NCBI RefSeq assembly: GCF_012933655.1
Contig: NZ_JABBJJ010000076.1
Location: forward strand, 1-42,409
Direction of reading: 5' to 3'
DNA from: Pyxidicoccus fallax
GTDB taxonomy: Bacteria; Myxococcota; Myxococcia; Myxococcales; Myxococcaceae
DNA: 42,409 bases
A model generated the notes under the pieces. It was not told the origin of the DNA and searched no databases. It worked only from the letters and a program-made list of their open reading frames with translations. Made by a program: the position numbers and the translations under genes. Of this stretch, positions 31,654 through 39,892 are shown piece by piece (the first letter of the stretch is position 1; every line of letters starts with the position of its first letter).

Positions 31654-33375
31654 CTACATGTTGTCCGGCGTCGGAATGCCCAGCAGCGTCAGGCCCGCGG
31701 CGAGCGTAACCCGGGTCGCGTCCGTGAGGGCGAGCCTCGCCGCGCGCAGCGCGTCATTGCCCTCCAGGACGATGCGTTTGTCGCGTTCCTGATTGCCCAG
31801 CGTGTAGTAGCGGCTGAAGGCGGCGGCCAAGTCCAGCAGCAGCCGCGCGATGAGGCTCGGCTCGTACTGCTCGGCCGCGTCGCGCACCACCTCGGGCAGG
31901 CGCATGAGCTCGCGCAGCAGGGCCTGCTCCTCGGGGAGCGTCAGCAGGGCCGCGTCGTACGCCGTGGGAGCGCCGCCGCCCTTGCGCAGCACGTTGACGG
32001 TGCGCGCGTGCGCGTACTGGAGATACGGGCCGGTGTGGCCCTCGAAGCTGAGCACCTCGTCCCAGTCGAAGGTGTAGTCGCTGGCGCGCTTGTGCTTGAG
32101 GTCGCCGAAGACGATGGCGCCCAGGCCAATCTGCTCGGAGAGCTGGTCCGCGTCGCCCGTCTGGATGCGGCCGTCCTCGATGTTCTCCCGCACCTTGGCG
32201 GAGGCGCGCTCCTTCGCCTCGTCCAGCACGTCGTTGAGCTGCACCACCTGGCCCTTGCGCGTGCTCATGCCGTGGATGCGGCCGAAGGCCACGTGCACCG
32301 CGCGGTCCGCCCAGGGCAGGCCCATCTCCTTCAGCGTGCGGAACACCTGCCGGAAGTGGAGCGCCTGGTCCTGCGCCACGACGTACAGCGACTTGTCGAA
32401 GTGGAAGCGCTCGTACCGGTCCTGCGCCGCGGCCAGATCCCTCGTGGCGTACAGCGTGCTGCCGTCGTTCTTCTTCAGGAGGATGGGCGGCTCGTTCTCC
32501 GCGTAGGGCAGGTCCACCACCAGCGCGCCCTGTGACTCCTTCACGCCGGGCTTCTGGGCAATCTGGTCGATGACCGCGTCCATCTTCCCCTGGTAGCGGC
32601 TCTCGCCCTCGATGTGCTCGAAGTGGATGCCCATGCGGGCGTAGATGGCACGGAAGCCCTTGAGGCTCGTCTCTCGGAACTGGTTCCACAGCTCGAGCGC
32701 CTTGGTGTCACCGGCCTCCATGCGGCGGAAGAACTCGCGGGCCTTCTCGTCGAAGGCGGGCTCCGCCTCGGCGCGCTTGTTGGCCTTGACGTACACCTCC
32801 ACGAGGTGCGCCATGTCGTCGATGCGCGCCGGGTCTCCGTACTCCTGGAAGCCCACCGCCACGAGGCCGAACTGCTTGCCCCAGTCGCCCAGGTAGTTGA
32901 TGCCTTCCACCCGCCAGCCCAGCGCCCGGTAGATGTTGGCGATGCAGTGCCCGAGGAACGTGGTGCGGATGTGGTGGAAGCCAATGGGCTTGGCGATGTT
33001 GGGCGACGAGTAGTCGATGACCACCGTCTTCCCGCGCCCGAGGTCCGCGTCGCCGCCGTACGCCAGCCCCGCCGAGCGCGCCGCGTCGATGACCTCCGAC
33101 GTGAAGGGCAGGGGAGTGAAGCGGGCGTTGACGTAGGGGCCCACCGCCTTGATTTCCAGGCCCGGCACGCTGAGCGCCTGGGCGAGCCCGGCGGCGATGG
33201 CGGGCGGCGCCTTCTTCTGGGCCTTGGCCAGCGGGAAGGTGGCGAAGCTCAGGTCGCCATGGGCGGGCTCGGCCGGCTTGACCTGGGCCTCGACCTCGGA
33301 GGCCGGCATGCCCAGGGCGCTGGCGAGCGCCTGGGCGAATGCGGCTCGGTATCGGGAGTAGACGGAGGAACTCAT
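31654..33375 (-). CDS. argS: Arginyl-tRNA synthetase
   Basis: A 573-residue class I aminoacyl-tRNA synthetase. It has an N-terminal ArgS domain (residues 5-90), the class I signature region SSPNIAKPIGFHHIRTT (HIGH equivalent FHHI at 133-136), the MSTRKGQVV motif as KMSKS equivalent, and a C-terminal DALR anticodon-binding domain. The FHHI variant seems to occur in some bacterial ArgS proteins. ATG 33375 is preferred over the longer frame because it begins at the usual N-terminus. plsB follows 13 nt downstream. Confidence 0.93.
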   Translation of the reverse strand: MSSSVYSRYRAAFAQALASALGMPASEVEAQVKPAEPAHGDLSFATFPLAKAQKKAPPAIAAGLAQALSVPGLEIKAVGPYVNARFTPLPFTSEVIDAARSAGLAYGGDADLGRGKTVVIDYSSPNIAKPIGFHHIRTTFLGHCIANIYRALGWRVEGINYLGDWGKQFGLVAVGFQEYGDPARIDDMAHLVEVYVKANKRAEAEPAFDEKAREFFRRMEAGDTKALELWNQFRETSLKGFRAIYARMGIHFEHIEGESRYQGKMDAVIDQIAQKPGVKESQGALVVDLPYAENEPPILLKKNDGSTLYATRDLAAAQDRYERFHFDKSLYVVAQDQALHFRQVFRTLKEMGLPWADRAVHVAFGRIHGMSTRKGQVVQLNDVLDEAKERASAKVRENIEDGRIQTGDADQLSEQIGLGAIVFGDLKHKRASDYTFDWDEVLSFEGHTGPYLQYAHARTVNVLRKGGGAPTAYDAALLTLPEEQALLRELMRLPEVVRDAAEQYEPSLIARLLLDLAAAFSRYYTLGNQERDKRIVLEGNDALRAARLALTDATRVTLAAGLTLLGIPTPDNM

Positions 33376-33450
33376 GGGAACGCGCGGGATACTAGACAAT
33401 CCAGGGTGGCTTCCGGCCACCCTTGTTCGCGCCCGAGTTTCTTCCGTCAC

Positions 33451-35157
33451 TCAGGGTACGGCTGGTGCCCGGCGGCTGGGGCGCACCACCGCGGCCACGG
33501 TGTCCAGCAGCTTGGGCAACTGGAGCGGCTTCTCGAAGAAGCCATCGATGCGCTCCAGGCCCTCGCCCGAAGTGAGGGACGCCACCTCGCTGGCACCCGA
33601 GATGATGTACACGACGATGTCGGCGAGCGACTCGTTGCCGCGGATGAAGCGCAGCACGGAGCGTCCGTCCTCCTCGCTCAGCCGCAGGTCCAGCAGCACC
33701 ATGGCCGGGCGGATGTGGGAGAGGATGGAGCGCGCCTCCGAGGCCCCCGACGTGGCCATCACCCGGTAGCCCTCCTGCTCCAGCACCTGCTGGAGGACCT
33801 CGCGGCAGTCGGCGTCGTCCTCCACGAGGAGGATGCCGCCGGACTTGGGCGCCGTCTGCGCGATGTCCGGCGCGGCCACGGCGCCAGCGAACATGGGAAG
33901 CACCATCTGGAAGGTGCTTCCCTCGCCGAGCACGCTGGAGGACTCCATGCGCCCACCGTGCAGGGCGACAATCTTGCCCACCAGCGGCAGCCCCAGGCCC
34001 GCGCCCGGCGGACGCGGCATGCCTGGCTGCGCCCGGTAGAAGGCGTCGAACACGTGCTCCAGCGCCTCGGCGGACATGCCCGGGCCGCTGTCCTTCACCG
34101 TGAGCGTGGCGAGCCCGTCCTCGGCGGACACGCGCACCTCGACGGTGTCGTCCGCCTCGCTGTGGTGGATGCCGTTCTCCACGAGGTTGTGGATGGCTTC
34201 CGCGATGCGCTCACGGTCGCCGCGCACGAAGACCTCGGAGCAGGGCGGGATGATGACCCGCACCTTGCAGTGCTCCGCGAGCGCGCCCAGGCCCCGCACC
34301 ACCTCTTCCGCCACGGCCTTGAGGCCGAAGGGGCGCTGGTTGAGCTGCATCTTCCCGGACTGGAGCCGGGACATGAGCAGCAAGTCATTCACCATGCGCA
34401 GCATGCGGTCCGAGTTCCGGTCGCAGATCTGCACCGCGCGGCGCTGGGAGTCCGTCAGGGGCCCCAGCTTCTCGCGCCCCATCATGGCCAGGTAGGACTT
34501 GATGGTGGTGAGCGGGTTCTTCAAGTCATGCGAGACGTTGCCGAGCAGCTCCTCGCGGTTCTGCTCCAGGCTCTTGAGGCCGGCGATGGCCGTCTGCAGG
34601 TCCTTGTTGCGGCGGGCGCTGTCGTCGCGCAGGCGCGCCACCTCGTAGGCGGCGGTGAGCTGGGCGGCCAGCGACTGGAGCAGGGTGTCCGAGGGCTCGC
34701 GCCGCGCGCCAAGCACCACCAACACGCCGGTGACGCCCTGGGGGCCCTCCAGCGGCACGGCCACGGTGTCGCCCTCACGCAGGAGCGCTTTCTGGGAGAA
34801 GGCGCGTCCCACCACGCCCTCGCCCGGGACGGCGGCGGTGACGCGGTCGTCATAGCGGCCGCGCACGTGCTCGACGTGGAGCTGCTCGCGGGAGGGGAAG
34901 TGGCGGGCCACGTAGCAGACCTTCGGCTTCAAGAGCGCGTGGATGGTCTGCAGGTGGGAGCGCAGGGCCTCGGTGGGCCCCGCGTTGTCCGTCAGGTGCC
35001 GCGCCATCTCGAGGAGGGCACGGCTGGCGGTGTCCGTATCCACCGCCGGGGCTGGCTTCACCGCCCGCCGGGCGGGCTTCTTCGCGACGGGACGCAGCGG
35101 CACGACCTCGGCCAGCGTCCCCTTCTTCTTCGAGCGCACGTTTGAATCCTGCTTCAT
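33451..35157 (-). CDS. Hybrid sensor histidine kinase (GAF-HisKA-HATPase-REC)
   Basis: A 568-residue cytosolic hybrid kinase. Order: basic disordered N-terminus (1-45), GAF-like sensor (about 50-175), short coiled coil (176-205), HisKA with phospho-acceptor H210 (NVSHDLKNPL), HATPase with N box (NLVENGIHH, 324-332), DSGPGM and GAGLGLPL boxes, and a C-terminal receiver (about 441-560) with acidic pocket LVEDDAD, phospho-Asp D490 (VLLDLRL) and Lys of FFEKPLQ. All sites look intact. There is no membrane segment, so the signal is intracellular. It lies 75 nt upstream of argS on the same strand. Confidence 0.92.
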   Translation of the reverse strand: MKQDSNVRSKKKGTLAEVVPLRPVAKKPARRAVKPAPAVDTDTASRALLEMARHLTDNAGPTEALRSHLQTIHALLKPKVCYVARHFPSREQLHVEHVRGRYDDRVTAAVPGEGVVGRAFSQKALLREGDTVAVPLEGPQGVTGVLVVLGARREPSDTLLQSLAAQLTAAYEVARLRDDSARRNKDLQTAIAGLKSLEQNREELLGNVSHDLKNPLTTIKSYLAMMGREKLGPLTDSQRRAVQICDRNSDRMLRMVNDLLLMSRLQSGKMQLNQRPFGLKAVAEEVVRGLGALAEHCKVRVIIPPCSEVFVRGDRERIAEAIHNLVENGIHHSEADDTVEVRVSAEDGLATLTVKDSGPGMSAEALEHVFDAFYRAQPGMPRPPGAGLGLPLVGKIVALHGGRMESSSVLGEGSTFQMVLPMFAGAVAAPDIAQTAPKSGGILLVEDDADCREVLQQVLEQEGYRVMATSGASEARSILSHIRPAMVLLDLRLSEEDGRSVLRFIRGNESLADIVVYIISGASEVASLTSGEGLERIDGFFEKPLQLPKLLDTVAAVVRPSRRAPAVP

Positions 35158-35238
35158 GTTCCGCGCGCGTGGGAACGGCCCCCGCTGAAGAGGCCTTCCG
35201 GAGGACAGTGGCCGTGTCGCCTGTCCGACAGCCCGGCC

Positions 35239-35967
35239 TCAGGCCCGGCGTTGGAGGCGTCCGTCCGGACCCAGGGCGTACGGCTCCACGAGGAGCGGCT
35301 GCACCTTCTCGTGGTAGCCGTCCACGCTGAAGCCCGCCTCGGCGATGGCGGCCAGGGCGGCCGTCTGGACGCGGCGGGCCGTGTCGTCGGCGGTGAGCAG
35401 CTTCAGCATGGGCTCGCGCGCCGGCTCGTACTTGAAGGTGCCGAGCGCCTTGAGCGCGGCGATCTTCACGTCATCCCCCATGTCCTCCAGGAAGGGCATG
35501 ACGGCCGGGGGGATGCGCGGGTCCTGCTTGCCGGTGAGGTGGTGGAGCAGGACGACCTTCTTCTCCGGGTTGCGCGTGTAGTACGCGGACAGGTGCTGGA
35601 GCGCGCTCACGCAGGTGGCGATGACCTGGTCCTCGGGGATGAGGTCGCCCAGCAGGCGCAGGGCCCAGGACGCGGCCTGCTCGCTGGTGCGCAGGAAGTC
35701 GACGATGGGGGGCACGGCGTCCTGGCCGAAGCCCTTGATGAGGTCGAACGTGCGCTCCTTCTCGTCCGCGTCCGTGGTGAGCGGGTCCACGGTGATGGTG
35801 AAGCGGCTGAGCAGCACGCCCACGGCCTCGGGGATGCGCATCTCCCCGAGCTGCTCGATGGCCTTCTGCCGCGTCGCCGGGTCCCCGTACTTCTGGGTCA
35901 CCTTGGGCTTGAGCTTGAGGGCTTTGTCGGGGCCCGAGCCGCCCGTGAAGATGTCGAAGAGGCCCAT
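35239..35967 (-). CDS. HEAT-repeat protein
   Basis: A 242-residue soluble protein made of helical repeats resembling HEAT/PBS-lyase repeats (for example AIEQLGEMRIPEAVGVLL, AVMPFLEDMGDDVKIAALKA). The N-terminus MGLFDIFTGGSGPDK is a common start of small myxobacterial proteins. ATG 35967 is chosen over a 26-codon longer frame; GGAG lies 11 nt upstream. Function unknown; it lies between dnaJ and a hybrid kinase on the same strand, with 81-nt and 90-nt gaps. Confidence 0.82.
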   Translation of the reverse strand: MGLFDIFTGGSGPDKALKLKPKVTQKYGDPATRQKAIEQLGEMRIPEAVGVLLSRFTITVDPLTTDADEKERTFDLIKGFGQDAVPPIVDFLRTSEQAASWALRLLGDLIPEDQVIATCVSALQHLSAYYTRNPEKKVVLLHHLTGKQDPRIPPAVMPFLEDMGDDVKIAALKALGTFKYEPAREPMLKLLTADDTARRVQTAALAAIAEAGFSVDGYHEKVQPLLVEPYALGPDGRLQRRA

Positions 35968-36057
35968 GTGCGCGTCTGCTCCGTTTCCTGCGAAAGAGCG
36001 TGGAGGGTGGAGGCGCCGTCTATGACGGGGCGGCGCCCGGGACAAGAGACATTAGGG

Positions 36058-37215
36058 TCAGAGCGTCAGCTCGCGGCGGACATCGCCCCGGTACGCCCGG
36101 GAGAGCGCCTCGGCGGCCGCCCGGGCCTCGGCGGTGGCCTCCTCGGGCACCTTCACCTGGAGGTGCAGGTAGAGGTCGCCCGGCGCGCCGCCCTTCAGGG
36201 AGGGCACCCCGCGCCCCTTCAGCCGCATGCGCCGGCCGGACTGCGAGCCGGGGGGCACCTTCACCGTCACCTCGCCCTGGAAGGTCGGCACGCGCACGTC
36301 GGCGCCCAGGAGCGCCTCGGGCACCGTCACCGGCAGGTCGATGTGCAGGTCGTCCCCCTCGCGGCGCACCAGCGGGTGCTCGGTGACATCGGTCTCGATG
36401 TAGAGATCGCCCGGAGGGCCGCCCCGGGAGCCTGCGGCGCCCTGGCCGGCCAGCCGCACCTTGGAGCCCGTGCTCACGCCCGCCGGAATCTTCACCGTCA
36501 GCCGGGTGGCCTCCTCCTTGACACCGGTGCCGCCGCACTGGGGGCAGGGCTCCAGGGCCCGCCCGGTGCCCTGGCAGTTCGGGCACACCCCGTTGCCGCC
36601 GAACAGACCCGCCCGGCGCGAGCGCCCCGAGCCACCGCAGGTGGGACAGGTGCCCATGCGTCCGGAGTCGCCCCGGCCGCTGCACGCCGAGCAGCGCCCC
36701 GGCCGGCTGATGGAGAGGGTGCGCTCGGTGCCCGCCACGGCCTCCCCGAGGGAGAGCTGGACGCGGGCCGTCAGGTCTTCACCCCGTTCCGGGCCCGCGC
36801 TCCGGCCCCGCCGGGCGCCGAAGAAGTCGTTGGGGTCCACTCCGCCCGCGCCGCCGCGCCCGCCGAAGAGGTCGTTGAAGAGGTCGCCCAGGTCGAAGCC
36901 CTCGGCGCCAAAGGGGATGCCCCCCGCGCCACCGCTCGCGGCCGAGGACCGGTAGGCGCGGTACGCCTCCGCCTTCTTCTCGTCGAAGCCGATCTTCTCC
37001 GCGTCGGGACCGAACTCGTCGTACAGCTTGCGCTTCTTCGGGTCCGACAGCACCTCGAAGGCCGAGCTGACCTGCTTGAACTTGTCCTCGGCGGCCTTGT
37101 TCCCGGGGTTGACGTCCGGGTGATACTTGCGCGCGAGCTTGCGGTAGGCCTTCTTCACGTCCTCCGCGGAGGCCGTCCGGTCCACGCCAAGAATCTGGTA
37201 ATAGTCATCCGCCAT
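36058..37215 (-). CDS. dnaJ: Chaperone DnaJ (type I)
   Basis: A 385-residue co-chaperone that stimulates DnaK. J domain (1-70) with HPD at 32-34, Gly/Phe-rich linker (about 95-150, including [16 protein letters not shown]), four CxxCxGxG zinc motifs between about 175 and 240, and two C-terminal substrate-binding domains. All type I features are present. ATG 37215 gives the standard start [10 protein letters not shown]. It is divergent from the SurA-like gene (100-bp intergenic). No dnaK or grpE is in the window. Confidence 0.94.
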   Translation of the reverse strand: MADDYYQILGVDRTASAEDVKKAYRKLARKYHPDVNPGNKAAEDKFKQVSSAFEVLSDPKKRKLYDEFGPDAEKIGFDEKKAEAYRAYRSSAASGGAGGIPFGAEGFDLGDLFNDLFGGRGGAGGVDPNDFFGARRGRSAGPERGEDLTARVQLSLGEAVAGTERTLSISRPGRCSACSGRGDSGRMGTCPTCGGSGRSRRAGLFGGNGVCPNCQGTGRALEPCPQCGGTGVKEEATRLTVKIPAGVSTGSKVRLAGQGAAGSRGGPPGDLYIETDVTEHPLVRREGDDLHIDLPVTVPEALLGADVRVPTFQGEVTVKVPPGSQSGRRMRLKGRGVPSLKGGAPGDLYLHLQVKVPEEATAEARAAAEALSRAYRGDVRRELTL

Positions 37216-37298
37216 TTGTTCCCGCCCTGATGTACCTGACTGAACGTAACCAGCCGGTGGGAGCGCGCCAGCACGGAGTGTCCGGTTGGCGGGGGATG

Positions 37299-37304
37299 TA
37301 TAAA
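37299..37304 (+). promoter_or_regulatory. -10-like TATAAA before the SurA-like gene
   Basis: TATAAA lies 11 nt before ATG 37316 with no clear -35 upstream. If used, the leader would be about 5 nt for ATG 37316, or about 17 nt for ATG 37328. Confidence 0.4.
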
Positions 37305-37315
37305 GTCGCCGGAAG

Positions 37316-38026
37316 ATGAGGGAGGCCATGTCAGCGCCGCGCCAGGCTGGAGCGGGTACCCTGTGGCTGGCGGGCTGGCTCCTGCTCGTGCCCGTGTTCG
37401 GGGCCCGGGCCGAGCCTCCCCCCGAGGCCGAGGGCCGGGTCGTCGACCGTGTGGTCGCCGTCGTCGAGGGGCAGGTGCTCACCCTGAGCGAGCTGCGGTT
37501 CGAGGCCCGGGTGGCGCTCGTGCAGCGAGGGGGCGTGCAGGCCCTGGACGTCCCGCTCGACGAGGACACGCTCCGCAACGCCCTGGACTTCATCATCAAC
37601 CAGCGCGTCCAGGTGCTCAACGCGGACCGCCTCCAGGCGTTCCCCGCCGAGCCCGCCGAGGTGGGGGCGCGGCTGGCCACGTTCCAGCAGCGCGTGGGCG
37701 GAGAGGCCGCGCTGCGTCGCTTCCTCGCCGCGCACGCCGTGTCCCAGGAGGAACTGGAGGCCGTGCTGGCCCGGGGCTTGAGGGCCGAGCGCATCCTGGA
37801 CAGCCGCATCCGGCTTCGGGCCCAGGTGGGTGAGACCGAGGTCCGCCGCTACTACGAGCAGCACGCGAGCGAGTACCCGCAGGGCTACGAGTCGGTGCGG
37901 GCCGCCATTCGGGAGAAGCTGGTGCGGGAGCGTTACGGGACGCTGGCGGCGGAGGAGCTGGCGCAGGTGAGGGCCTCGGCGCAGGTGCGTCGCGTGGCCC
38001 CCTTCACGCGGGAGGCGCGGCGATGA
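37316..38026 (+). CDS. SurA-like periplasmic chaperone without PPIase domain
   Basis: A 236-residue protein with a signal peptide (hydrophobic about residues 14-30, GARA cleavage region), followed by a SurA N-terminal-like domain ([36 protein letters not shown]) and a helical tail. SurA normally carries one or two parvulin domains of about 100 residues; none is seen here, so it would act as a chaperone only. The start could also be ATG 37328 with GGAGG at 37321-37325. It overlaps rimI by 4 nt. Confidence 0.8.
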   Translation: MREAMSAPRQAGAGTLWLAGWLLLVPVFGARAEPPPEAEGRVVDRVVAVVEGQVLTLSELRFEARVALVQRGGVQALDVPLDEDTLRNALDFIINQRVQVLNADRLQAFPAEPAEVGARLATFQQRVGGEAALRRFLAAHAVSQEELEAVLARGLRAERILDSRIRLRAQVGETEVRRYYEQHASEYPQGYESVRAAIREKLVRERYGTLAAEELAQVRASAQVRRVAPFTREARR

Positions 38027-38520
38027 GGCGGATGCGCGAGGATTCGCCGCCGGGGCCGAAGCACGGTTTCAGCATCCGGCAGATGATGGTGGAGGACCTG
38101 CCGGCGGTGATGGCGCTGGAGAAGCAGGCCTTCAAGAACCCCTGGTCGCCGGAGCTGCTCCAGCGCGAGCTCCAGCACGAGTGGTCCACCATCCTCCTCG
38201 TGGAGGAGGAGGTGCCGGGGCAGGGGAGTCCCGTGCTCCTGGGGCTGGCCATCTTCTGGATCGTCCACGACGAGGTGCACGTGCTCAACGTTGCCACCGC
38301 GCCCGCGCACCGGCGGCGTGGAGTGGCCCGGGCCGTCATGGACGAGGTGCTCGCCCGGGGCAAGGCCCGCCGCTGCACGCTCGCCACCCTGGAGGTCCGC
38401 CGGAGCAACGAGCCGGCCATCCAGCTCTACCGCTCGCTGGGCTTCCGCCCGGTGGGCATCCGGCCGAACTACTACGTGGACGAGGGCGAGGACGCCATCG
38501 TGATGGTCCTCGACTTCTAA
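38023..38520 (+). CDS. rimI: Ribosomal-protein-alanine N-acetyltransferase RimI-like
   Basis: A 165-residue GNAT acetyltransferase, similar to RimI, which acetylates the N-terminus of S18. The acetyl-CoA loop is HRRRGVARAVMDE, the core EVHVLNVATAP and the C-terminal substrate loop EVRRSNEPAIQLYRSLGF followed by NYYVDEGEDAIVM; these match RimI closely. It is coupled to the SurA-like gene by an ATGA overlap. The region 38521-38635 after it holds no gene; only a weak CGCCCCG/CGGGGCG hairpin (38541-38573) is seen. Confidence 0.85.
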   Translation: MRRMREDSPPGPKHGFSIRQMMVEDLPAVMALEKQAFKNPWSPELLQRELQHEWSTILLVEEEVPGQGSPVLLGLAIFWIVHDEVHVLNVATAPAHRRRGVARAVMDEVLARGKARRCTLATLEVRRSNEPAIQLYRSLGFRPVGIRPNYYVDEGEDAIVMVLDF

Positions 38521-38635
38521 CCGCACCCGGAGTAGAGCCGCGCCCCGCTGTAGACCAGCCGTGTTCCGGGGCGGTGAGTCCTGGGGAATGGACCCATGGA
38601 CCTCTGCCGGTTCATAGGCAAAGGTCAGGCCGTGC

Positions 38636-38663
38636 TTGACACGGAGGGGTCCCTTCCTATACT
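38636..38663 (+). promoter_or_regulatory. Sigma-70 promoter of rpsL
   Basis: TTGACA (38636-38641) and TATACT (38658-38663) with a 16-nt spacer form the best vegetative promoter in the window. Transcription would start near 38670, leaving a leader of about 78 nt. Confidence 0.8.
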
Positions 38664-38747
38664 CGCGGCCCTTTCCGTAGTCCTGTAGGTAGATATGCGC
38701 CGCTTGGTGTGTCCAGGCGGCGGCCAAACCCGAAGAAGAGGTATCAG

Positions 38748-39119
38748 TTGCCGACCATCAGCCAGCTGGTTCGCAAGGGCCGCGAGAAGCTCGTCATCAA
38801 GGGCAAGAGCCCCGCGCTCAAGGAGTCTCCCCAGAAGCGTGGCGTGTGCACCCGCGTGTACACGACGACCCCGAAGAAGCCGAACTCGGCCCTCCGCAAG
38901 GTGGCCCGTGTTCGTCTGACCAACGGGATCGAGGTCACGTCCTACATCCCCGGCGTGGGTCACAACCTCCAGGAGCACTCGGTGGTGATGATCCGCGGTG
39001 GCCGTGTGAAGGACCTCCCGGGCGTCCGCTACCACATCGTCCGTGGCACGCTGGACTCCGTGGGTGTGGCGGGCCGCAAGCAGAGCCGCTCCAAGTACGG
39101 CGCCAAGCGTCCGAGCTGA
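38748..39119 (+). CDS. rpsL: 30S ribosomal protein S12 (TTG start)
   Basis: A 123-residue S12 protein of the decoding centre. The conserved loops [12 protein letters not shown] and [13 protein letters not shown] are intact; the K43/K88-type streptomycin positions appear wild type. The universal N-terminus [13 protein letters not shown] is preceded by TTG at 38748, with AGAGG (38737-38741) 6 nt upstream, so TTG is the likely start. A GTG-type frame extension to 38709 adds 13 residues not found in S12. Confidence 0.93.
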   Translation: MPTISQLVRKGREKLVIKGKSPALKESPQKRGVCTRVYTTTPKKPNSALRKVARVRLTNGIEVTSYIPGVGHNLQEHSVVMIRGGRVKDLPGVRYHIVRGTLDSVGVAGRKQSRSKYGAKRPS

Positions 39120-39161
39120 TCGCTCGTCACGCGGACCACCTTCGTTTCTGGAAGTTTCGTC

Positions 39162-39193
39162 GGACGCCTCGCCCCGCACCCTGGGGAGCGTCC
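39162..39193 (+). promoter_or_regulatory. Hairpin in the rpsL-rpsG spacer
   Basis: GGACGC (39162-39167) pairs with GCGTCC (39188-39193), and the inner CCC/GGG segments can extend the stem with small bulges. The spacer is 156 nt. In E. coli the S12-S7 spacer binds S7 for feedback control; a similar role here is only inferred. Confidence 0.35.
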
Positions 39194-39275
39194 CTGGGCA
39201 GTTCCTCACAGCGGTTCATGAAGCCCCGTTGAAGACTCTCCAAGTGGGAGTGGGGCGTAAGGGAAGAGAGAAGAG

Positions 39276-39746
39276 ATGCCTCGCCGTCGCGTAGTCGCCA
39301 AGCGCAAGATTCTCCCGGATCCGAAGTTCCAGGACCGGCTCGTCACCAAGTTCGTCAACGACCTGATGCGGAAGGGGAAGAAGTCCATCGCGGAGGGCGT
39401 GTGCTACGGCGCCTTCGCCCTCATCGAGGAGCGCGCGAAGGAAGACCCCCTCAAGACCTTCAAGAAGGCCCTCGACAACGTCAAGCCGGTCCTCGAGGTG
39501 AAGAGCCGCCGCGTCGGTGGCGCCACCTACCAGGTCCCCGTCGAGGTCCGTCAGGACCGCCGCGTCGCCCTCGGCATGCGCTGGATCATCAGCTACGCCA
39601 AGGCGCGTGGTGAGAAGACCATGCAGGAGAAGCTGGCCGGCGAGATCATGGACGCCGCCAACAACCGCGGCAACGCGGTGAAGAAGCGTGAAGACACGCA
39701 CAAGATGGCGGAGGCCAACAAGGCCTTCGCTCACTACCGCTGGTAG
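39276..39746 (+). CDS. rpsG: 30S ribosomal protein S7
   Basis: A 156-residue S7, the nucleating protein of the 30S head. Recognised by the N-terminus [15 protein letters not shown], the [11 protein letters not shown] helix, the beta-ribbon [14 protein letters not shown] and the C-terminal [21 protein letters not shown], all at the expected length. Its Shine-Dalgarno is a purine-rich AAGGGAAGAGAGAAGAG directly before the ATG. It is followed by a strong terminator before fusA. Confidence 0.96.
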   Translation: MPRRRVVAKRKILPDPKFQDRLVTKFVNDLMRKGKKSIAEGVCYGAFALIEERAKEDPLKTFKKALDNVKPVLEVKSRRVGGATYQVPVEVRQDRRVALGMRWIISYAKARGEKTMQEKLAGEIMDAANNRGNAVKKREDTHKMAEANKAFAHYRW

Positions 39747-39767
39747 GCCTTCGAGGCTTCGCGGTTG

Positions 39768-39805
39768 CCGCCCGGATGCAGATGCTGCATCCGGGCGGTT
39801 TTGTT
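39768..39805 (+). terminator. Strong Rho-independent terminator between rpsG and fusA
   Basis: A perfect 14-bp stem (CCGCCCGGATGCAG / CTGCATCCGGGCGG) with a 3-nt loop is followed by TTTTGTT. It ends 22 nt after the S7 stop and 87 nt before the fusA start. It would split rpsL-rpsG from fusA, or attenuate read-through. Confidence 0.88.
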
Positions 39806-39892
39806 AGGTGAAGCAGGTTCTCTGAAATCGTCCGGCCGGTTGGGTGAGAAGGCCTGAAGGCCCGCCCGCCTCCCCTGGAAAGGTATTGAGTC

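Noticed and set aside
28914..31709. 931-codon open frame antisense to plsB
   Set aside because: It runs opposite to an unmistakable PlsB and has the low-complexity composition typical of antisense frames in high-GC DNA.
31654..33375. ArgS with FHHI instead of HIGH as a defect
   Set aside because: The surrounding SSPNIAKP and RTT context is conserved and such variants seem to occur in other bacterial ArgS, so it is probably a normal subtype.
32614..35145. 843-codon open frame antisense to argS and the histidine kinase
   Set aside because: It crosses two real genes on the opposite strand and lacks any domain signature.
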